Source: Cytophagales bacterium (GTDB lineage: Bacteria > Bacteroidota > Bacteroidia > Cytophagales > UBA9547). From it: 10,786 bases of DNA. How positions within the stretch are numbered: the stretch's first letter is position 1; each line of letters opens with the position of its first letter. Under the pieces are notes generated by a model, which saw only the letters and a list, made by a program, of their open reading frames with translations, did no database searches and was not told where the DNA came from. Positions 1-7,800 of the stretch are shown one piece after another. The stretch is from NCBI GenBank assembly GCA_025360395.1, contig JANYCH010000122.1:1-10786 (forward strand). The letters run 5' to 3'. The position numbers and the translations under genes were made by a program.

Positions 1-529
1 TTGCAGCCTTTAAGTTGCAGGCTTTAAACAGTTTTTCAATTTCAGCAATTTGATTTTTTTCTTGGAGATATAATCTGTAATTTCTGATCTGGTGTTTTTT
101 ATCAATCCATATTTCCAGATAGGGGAAGGTTGTAAGGATTAGCAACAATAGAGTTGTAGCCAAAATTATGAGAATAAAATGGCCAACACCAATTCCGACT
201 CCTAAGGCAGCGGTGATCCAGATTATAGTGGCAGTAGTCAAACCTTTTGTGATATTGTTAACATCCCTGAATATTGCTCCGGCCCCCAAAAAACCTATTC
301 CGGTCACGATATTGGCTGCCATTCTATCGGGGGAGTCCTTTCCTCCCAGTTCGATAGAGAAAATTGTAAACAAAGTTGAGCCCACACAAATCAGTATTAT
401 AGTTCTGAAACCCGCAGATTTACTTCTGTATTCTCTCTCAGCCCCAATAATACCGCCAATTATAATAGATAATAAAAGTTTTATCAGTTCCTGAGCATCA
501 GGAATGTAGCCTAAATATTCATCCCACAT
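1..529 (-). CDS. MgtC/SapB family membrane protein (C-terminus cut by window edge)
   Basis: Reading the minus strand from the ATG at 529 gives 176 residues, open to the window edge. The protein is very hydrophobic, with about five membrane segments near residues 13-31, 42-58, 72-88, 98-116 and 117-135. MgtC-family signatures are visible: GAERE at 30-34 followed by SAGFRT, the GIGFLGAGAIF stretch around 77-87, and GLTTAT followed by ITAALGVGIG around 97-114. After residue 136 a charged, soluble tail begins and runs off the window, so this is probably one of the longer members with a C-terminal cytoplasmic domain. MgtC relatives are inner-membrane proteins linked to Mg2+ limitation, and in pathogens to inhibition of the F-type ATP synthase and to intramacrophage survival. 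In an environmental Bacteroidota the exact role is not predictable. A purine-rich TTAGGAAAT lies just upstream of the ATG. The gene is divergent from the operon to its right and has no evident functional link to it. Confidence 0.9.
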   Translation of the reverse strand, partial: MWDEYLGYIPDAQELIKLLLSIIIGGIIGAEREYRSKSAGFRTIILICVGSTLFTIFSIELGGKDSPDRMAANIVTGIGFLGAGAIFRDVNNITKGLTTATIIWITAALGVGIGVGHFILIILATTLLLLILTTFPYLEIWIDKKHQIRNYRLYLQEKNQIAEIEKLFKACNLKAA

Positions 530-829
530 ATATTTCCTAAAAATTTGTTAAATGTAAGTCAAAATAGGAATTGCTCAATAGGTTATATATAAAGTGTTTG
601 ATCAGTAAACGTTCTGTTTCATATAATTATAACATATCAAAAAATATGATAACGGTTAAATTGTGACATTAGGGTTGTCCCTATATCAATGTAAGTTTGT
701 TTCATAGAATGTAAAATCTTTTATCCCTTATGATAATGCTTTACAATTTTTTATATGCTTATTTTACAGATTGTCTTTCTCTGATTTCTATAAAAAACTC
801 CTTTATACACTTCTTTCAACATTATTAAC
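530..829. promoter_or_regulatory. Divergent A/T-rich intergenic region
   Basis: This 300-base non-coding gap separates the divergent MgtC-family gene and the collar-protein operon, so it should hold the promoters for both. It is strongly A/T-rich. On the plus strand there is one exact match to the Bacteroidota -7 consensus TAnnTTTG (listed separately). On the minus strand I found no exact CAAAnnTA equivalent. A small inverted repeat, CATAT at 633-637 and ATATG at 644-648, is too weak to call an operator. No small ORF, tRNA or terminator hairpin is evident. Confidence 0.6.
692..699 (+). promoter_or_regulatory. Candidate Bacteroidota -7 promoter element (TAAGTTTG)
   Basis: TAAGTTTG fits the TAnnTTTG -7 consensus of Bacteroidota housekeeping promoters. 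The nearest upstream TTG (675-677) is only 14 bases away, shorter than the usual 17-23 base spacing, and the next TTG (661-663) is too far at 28 bases. If used, it would give a leader of about 120 bases before the ATG at 830. It is a weak candidate, as a match of this size can arise by chance in A/T-rich DNA. Confidence 0.25.
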
Positions 830-1789
830 ATGAAATTAAAGTTTACCTTTTTCGCGCTTTTACTGAGCTTTTCCGTTTTTGCACAAACTTCTGATAAGGG
901 CTTTTCCTTCCAGGGATTTGCCATTGACCCTGATGGGAAAGCACTAGGATCAACAGCTATAACAGTAAGATTTACTATCTCTGCATCAGTAGGCGCTGGA
1001 GGAAATTATTCAGAAACAATGTCTCTCACAACAGATCCTTATGGCGTTTTTCATACCATTATTGGCAAAGGAGTTAAAGAATCTGGTAGTGCAGACTTTA
1101 AAAACTTAGATTTCACAAAGAAAGGTGTTGTTTATAAACTTAAAGCTGAAGTAAAAAAAACAAATGGTGGGATATACAGCACAGTAAACGAATCAGATTT
1201 TAATGCGGTACCTTATGCACGCTCTGCAGAAAATGGAGTACCAGTAGGTACAGTAGTTGCCTTTGCAGGAGACAAAAATAATGTCCCAACGGGTTGGTTG
1301 ATATGTGATGGCGCATCAATATTGCAATCGGATTACCCACAATTGTATGCCGCAATCGGAAATGCCTGGGGAACGTCAGGAAGCAGTTTCAATGTTCCTG
1401 ATTTAAGGGGAATGTTTTTAAGAGGAGTAAACGATGGCATAACAGGTTCATTATCTGATCCTGATGCAACAAGTCGGTCCGCAAGTAAATCTGGAGGAAA
1501 TTCTGGTGATAAAGTGGGTACGGTTCAAGCTGATGCCTCTGCAATGCCAAATACAGCTTATTCAAACTCTTCAAATGGAGCGCACTCTCATACATACGAT
1601 GATAATACCTTCGGAAATGGAACAAATTGCTGGGCAGCAGGTGCTTGTTCAGGTGGCGCTTACGCAGGAAGTAATGTATCAAGTTCAAAAACTTCAAGTG
1701 TGGATGGAAACCATAGTCATACCATAAGTGGGGGTGACAGAGAAACCCGTCCAAACAACGCAGGGGTGTATTATATCATCAAATTCTAA
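830..1789 (+). CDS. Secreted phage-tail-collar domain protein
   Basis: The 319-residue product begins with a signal peptide (hydrophobic core residues 5-18, likely cleavage VFA|Q). Residues about 25-135 resemble an N-terminal beta domain frequent in Bacteroidota surface proteins: QGFAIDPDGKAL, then VRFTIS, YGVFHTIIG, LKAEV and finally the characteristic AVPYARSAENG. Residues 138-200 are a Tail Collar domain, with PVGTVVAFAG, PTGWLICDGA, YPQLYAAIGNAWG and NVPDLRGMFLRG. A Ser/Gly-rich stretch follows, with two His-Ser-His motifs at 252-254 and 295-297, and the protein ends in the usual ETRPNNAGVYYIIKF tail. Such HxH motifs coordinate metal in trimeric phage tail fibres. No T9SS sorting domain or lipobox is present, so export beyond the periplasm is not explained by the sequence. 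The ATG at 830 is chosen because it starts the signal peptide; no Shine-Dalgarno is seen, as is normal in this phylum. It lies 11 bases before the giant gene and is probably co-transcribed. Related 'microcystin-dependent' proteins are named for expression, not a known function. Confidence 0.9.
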   Translation: MKLKFTFFALLLSFSVFAQTSDKGFSFQGFAIDPDGKALGSTAITVRFTISASVGAGGNYSETMSLTTDPYGVFHTIIGKGVKESGSADFKNLDFTKKGVVYKLKAEVKKTNGGIYSTVNESDFNAVPYARSAENGVPVGTVVAFAGDKNNVPTGWLICDGASILQSDYPQLYAAIGNAWGTSGSSFNVPDLRGMFLRGVNDGITGSLSDPDATSRSASKSGGNSGDKVGTVQADASAMPNTAYSNSSNGAHSHTYDDNTFGNGTNCWAAGACSGGAYAGSNVSSSKTSSVDGNHSHTISGGDRETRPNNAGVYYIIKF

Positions 1790-1800
1790 ATAGAGTAAAT

Positions 1801-4800
1801 ATGCTGCACTCTTTCAAAACAACAGGAAAGAAGTGGGTAAGTTTTCTTTTTTTACTTACCCTATATATTTCCCAGGTAAATGCACAAGATTATTATCCTT
1901 ATGTGATTGGATACACTGCAGGAGAATCTGTGAAACACCAAACTTCAGCAGATACTTTCAATGTCTCTTTTCACGGAGGTTCTGTTGTTGCCACCCAGTT
2001 TAAGGACATAATCGTAGGCAAGGCTTTAGCGGGAATGCGTTACGACCTTGTGTTGGCGTCAAATGCCTTCGATCAGGATTTATTTGTTTCCAAGGGTTAC
2101 TTCCCGGATTATATTCAGTTAAGATGGGAAATAAAAAGATATCAAAGCTCTGTAACAGGTTATAGGGTTATGAGAAAAAAATCCGGAAGTTCGGATGCTT
2201 TGGTCCAGGTAGCGTTTTTATCTAAAGATGTTTCGGATTGGAAGGATGAGTTAACAGAGTCTGGAGTCCTTTACGAGTATAAACTACTTGCAGAAGGTTT
2301 ATTTCCAAAAGAGCAAAAATTTCTAAATTTTCTGGAAGGTGTTGGTTTTCGATTGCCTTCAGGAACAGTTTCCGGAAGGGTCACTTATAAAGGAGGCGCA
2401 GCGGTAGAAGGAGTAAGTTTAATCGCTGAAACCTCAGATAAATTTTCCGGCACCAGCTTGCTATTGAATGGAATTGATGCATACCTTGGAATATCTCCAT
2501 CCAATAATCTTCTATTTAAATTTGATACAGCTTTTACTTTTCAAGCCTGGACAAAACCTACTTCTTTAGCTACTTCTGTGCTTTTTCAGAAAGGCTCCCA
2601 ATATAAAATTACACATGCAACTGGCAAGATTCAGTTTATTGTCGGAACGCAAACGCTTACTTTAAATTTTCCACAAAAGGTAGATACGTTTTTCAATGTT
2701 TCAGCAGTAAGAGAAAAGGATTCCTTAAAGTTATATGTCATTTATGAAGAAGGAGTTTATTTTAAAGCAAGTGCAAAATTAACTTCAGCGACTATAAGCA
2801 ATAGTGAAGATATACTCATAGGTAAATCGGCTTCTAATGACCAATATTTTGCAGGAAATATTGACGAGGTGAGGATATGGCAACGGGCATTAAAGTCAGA
2901 GGAGGTATTAACCAGGTCTTTGATGTATATCTCTGGAACTGAGGATAAACTTTCAGGATATTACAGAATGAATGAAGGGGTTGGTGGTAACTTTTTTGAT
3001 TTGTCACGCAAAGGTTTTACGTTCAATGAAAATCATGGACTTATTTATAAAGCTACCTGGAGTACATTAATTCCATTGTCGATGCAGTTGGCAGTCAAAG
3101 GAATAACTGACAAAAATGGTAATTATATCATCTCAGGGATTCCTTATAGTTCGGATGGCTCCACTTACAGGATTGTGCCTGTTTATCAAGTACATAGTTT
3201 TGATCCAACCGAAAGATTACTCTTTATCGGCCCCGGATCCAATACATTTAGTGACTTCAATTTCATTGACGTTTCTTCCTTTCCAGTCAATGGTTATGTA
3301 TATTATAAAAATACCAAATTTCCTGTTGAAGGTGTACAAATTAAGATTGATGGCAGGCCTGCTGTAACTTCAGAAGGGAACCTTATCACTACTGATTCAA
3401 AAGGATTCTTCCTGGTAGATGTACCTATTGGAAAGCATAATCTTCAGATAGCCAAATCTGGTCACGTTTTCAGAAATGATGGCCGATTTCCTTCAAAAGC
3501 CGGTGTTGATTTTGATTTTCAGTCGGCCTATACAATTCAGCAGGATTTTATAGACTCAACCTTAATAAAAGTAATTGGTAAAGTTGTAGGAGGGCCAGTT
3601 CAGGGAGAAAAAACTACAGGTTTTGGTCGTACCAACAACAATATAGGAAATGCAGAAATTATCCTGACCACACAAAAGGGATATACTTTAAAAGACGGAA
3701 CTACTGATGTTAGCTCTTCATGGGATAATAAGTACCAGCAAGGCGCCACCACTAAAAAAACGGGTGTAACCAATTACACTATATCTTCTGTTGCTCCCAA
3801 AAACATTACGATAAAACCAGATGTGGTTACAGGTGAATATTTTGCCTATTTACTGCCTGAAAGATATGCTATCACATCTGTAAAAGCTGGAAACTATACA
3901 TTTGATGCAAGCTTTAATACTGTATTAGATCTGGAATCTGCCACTCTAAATAAAAATTACACCGATACTTTACTTGTCGATTCAACACTTCTGGCAAATG
4001 GAACTGTCCATTACACTTATCGGACAGACAGTGTTTCTTATCAGTTTGAAAAAAGCTTTGTTCTTCGTGTAGCACCGGAAATTACAGCTGTTGCTGCAGA
4101 TGGCAGCCCTGCATTCTGGGATAAAAAAGCAACGACTCCAAATGGTGAAATAAACATCGTGAACGTTGCAACCGGCGCACCACTTACCCAATATCCAATC
4201 TTCACACAAAGGGGTAAGTATAAGCTTAGAATTAACGTTTTTGAAAAATTCATCAATGCCAGCAATGGCAACCATGAAGATAAAGTACCTGTGAAGGATG
4301 GAGTGGTAGAAATACAAAACGGTCTTGCCATCAATTCATTAAAGGAAACTTATGAAATAAATGATTTCGGTTATGTTCTATACAATTTCACCGGAGGCTT
4401 ACCCAATATAACAACCGGAGGAATTGGTGATTACCTGAAACCTATGACCATTGTTGCCCTTACCGGTAAAGACAATGCAATCAATACCAGCTGGCAATAT
4501 AATGTCGGTCCGTTCTATGCCTATGTTTTAGGAGGAATGCCTACAGGTAATAACTTTGTTACAACTGGTCCAAATGAGATTGAAATGATCCTGAGGGATC
4601 CTTATGGTTCAAGAAGTTATGCATATCTGGAAAAATCATCCACCTATTCGAAAACTACAACACGTGAGATCTTAAACCAGGAAGCAACTTCTGTTGGCTT
4701 GGATTTTATGCTTGGCGGGGTTGTAAAAACTTTTGCAGGTGTTGGGGCCGGACTGATTACTGAAACTGAAATTGAAAACAGCGTTTCAGTCGGATTTGAT

Positions 4801-7800
4801 AAATCCGAAACCTGGATTGACAATAATACCACTTCTTCAACTACCATGAGCACAAAAAGATGGCAAACCAGCAGCGAAACAGATTTTGTTGGAGCTGAAG
4901 GAGATGTGTTTATTGGTAACTCAACAAACATAGTTTATGGTTCTACTAAATTTATCCAGTTTGTTCCTAAAGCAAATTGTACCACTTGTACTGATAATGA
5001 TTTAGGCGGTTTTCAAATTGGTTTGGATGAAGGAGTTAGGATCAGCCCGGAATTTGGTACTGCCTTTATGTACACGCAATATCATATTGAGACCAGCGTT
5101 ATTCCAAACCTGAAATTTTTAAGAAATAACTACCTTAAAAAGAAGTCAAACTATACTTCTGTTTTAAGCACTTCAGATCCAAATTACGGCAAACAAAATT
5201 CTACAGGCAAAGGAACACGTTCTGATGCTGGTTTATCAGGAGGAGATTCATACAATTTTACAATTCCATCTTCCTGGCCAAACGGAACAGAATATGTTGA
5301 CACAGTTGAATATTACAACCAACAGGTGAAAAACTGGGAAAGCATTCTTTTGAGAAATGAAAAGGAAAAACTGGAATCGACTTTAAAACAAAACCTTTCA
5401 TTTGATGCCGGAGTGAATTATGAAAGTTCTGTTACTTATGAATCAACCTCATCCAACGAATCTACATTTGATTTTACTATTTCACCTTCTTTAGCAGGAG
5501 CGAAAGGATTTTCTTTCAATAAATTGGGCATGAAGGTTTCTTTAAAGGAAACTTATACTCATACTGAAACTAAAACAGACGGAACACAAAATACTTCTTC
5601 TCTTACTTTTGGTTACGTACTTTCGGATTCTGATGTTGATGATTACTACAGTATCGACGTAAGGCAACCTTCTTCTGAAACTGGTCCTATATTCAAAGTT
5701 CGTGGCGGACAATCATCTTGTCCTTATGTAGATGCAGAGTATTCAAAATACTACCAGAAAGGTACGATTATGAGTGAAGCGACAATGAAAATTGAAGTTC
5801 CTCAGATTGGAAGCAGCAATCCAATTGCATTAAATGTTCCTGAAGACCAAAAAGCTATCTATACTTTGCTTTTATCTAATGCCAGCCAGACTAACAGCGA
5901 TGTGTGGTATATGTTAAATGTAAATACCGCCACCAATAAAGATGGTGCGAGAGTGAGTCTGGATGGCGCAGACTTAGGCAACGGAAGATTGATCCTGGTA
6001 CCTGCAGGGACAACATTAACGAAAACATTGAGCATTGAGAAAGTTAAGCCAGATGTTTTCAATTACGATGATATTCAGTTGGTATTGCATTCAGTTTGCG
6101 AGGAAAGTCTGTCTGATACTGTTGCCTTATCAGCTCGTTTTCAACCTGTTTGTACCAAGGTCCTTTTGACACAGCCTAACGACAAATGGCTTATCAATAC
6201 TTCTACTATTATTCAGGATGGAACATTGATTAAAAGTATTCCTCTCGGCCTTGCTATTAGCAATTATAACCTTAGCCATACTGGATTTGAGAAAATACTG
6301 GTGCAATACAAGCCAAGTTCTTCCTCGCAGTGGATAAGCGATATGGTATTTTATGTAGACCAGGCACAATATAATGCTGCTTCTGCTCCAAAAGCCTTTA
6401 TCGACAGCAAGGCAAATCTTCAATACACCCTTGAAACTAAATCTCTTCAGGATAGGAATTATGATATCCGTGTAAGTACTACTTGTGCAAATGGAACGGT
6501 AAATAATTCTGCTGTTGTTTCCGGAGTTAAGGATACGAAACGGCCAAGATTGTTCGGCACTCCTCAACCTGCCGATGGTATTTTATCACCTGGCGAAGAT
6601 GTGAGCATTCAATTTGACGAGCCAATACAGGCAGGTTTATTGATCAGTAAAAATTTCCAGGTAAAAGGAGTTTTAAACGGAGCAGAAATACGTCATAATT
6701 CTGTGATTTATTTTGATGGTGTCAAAAGCAACGCAAGTGTAATTGCGGGTCCATATTTAAAAGATAAAGATTTTACCATTGAATTCTGGACGCAACGATC
6801 TAATAATGCGGCAGGAGTTGTTTATAGCCAGGGAAATCTTGAAATAGGTTTTAACTCTGCAAATAATGTTTATGTCAAACTTGGCAATCAAACACTTTCA
6901 TCAAGTCAGACTTTTACTACCGCTCAGGATTGGATGCATTTTGCAGTTTCATACAGCAACATTGATCGTAAGCTCTATGTGTTTATGAACGATAAAATAC
7001 CTGTCGAAAATTTGTCAGTAACAGGTGTATTTGACCCTTCCGGTAGGATTTATATTGGCCGAAATCTAAATGGCACCTCATTTTACAATGGGTATATCCA
7101 TGAATTCAGGATTTGGGAAAAGTCAAGAGGTTTTGGTACTGTTTATGCTGATATGCTTAAGGCACTATCAGGCAGCGAAGTAGGTTTGGTAGGTTACTGG
7201 CCAATGGATGATTCAAGGGGAAGCATCGCGACAGATAAAGCAAGATCACACCATGCTATTTTAAACGATGCTACCTGGGCAGTTTTCCCAAGAGGTTATG
7301 CGATGAATTTCAATGGTACCTCGGGTTATTTCACCATCCCTACCGGAACAGTAGTGATAACAAACGACATGGACATGACCATGGAATTTTGGTTTAAAGG
7401 AAATAAAAAGCCTAACCAGGTACTGTTCTCAAATGGCAAAGGTGATCAATCTGACGTAACTCCTTCTTTCAATAATATCTGGAGTGTAGGAAGTGATGAC
7501 CTGGGAAAACTCTATGTTTCAAATAATGGAACAAGACTAAATGTCGCTAAAGATGTGTTTGATAATGAATGGCATCACCTGGCAGTTGTGGTGAACAGGG
7601 TTGCCAATACCTCAGTTTACATTGATGGAAATGTTGAAGCCTTCCAGCCAAGTTCAAATTTTGGTGGTTTATCAGGTGCTTATCTCACTTTAGGTGCCAG
7701 GATGTTTACATCTGCAGGCAACATCACTTACGACAGATACTTTGATGGAAAAATAGATGAGTTAAGAGTCTGGAAACTTGCCCGCACAAGGCAGCTGCTT

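Noticed and set aside
168..494. Plus-strand ORF of 108 residues
   Set aside because: It lies entirely opposite the MgtC-family reading frame, whose family motifs are clear; its protein is Pro/Ile-rich with no recognisable domain.
633..648. Inverted repeat CATAT / ATATG as an operator or terminator
   Set aside because: A five-base A/T-rich stem with a six-base loop is expected by chance in this composition.
1389..1754. Minus-strand and alternative-frame ORFs over the collar gene
   Set aside because: The His/Leu-rich and Gln-rich translations are shadows of the Ser/Gly-rich collar-protein codons; no domain or start context supports them.
830..1789. Prophage or tailocin remnant
   Set aside because: The collar domain is fused to a signal peptide and a Bacteroidota surface-protein N-terminal domain, and no capsid, tail, lysis or integrase genes are nearby.
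3982..4334. Minus-strand ORFs within the giant gene (also near 4644, 5859, 6130, 7854, 8686 and 9585)
   Set aside because: All are antisense to a continuous frame with recognisable domains and show no domain of their own.
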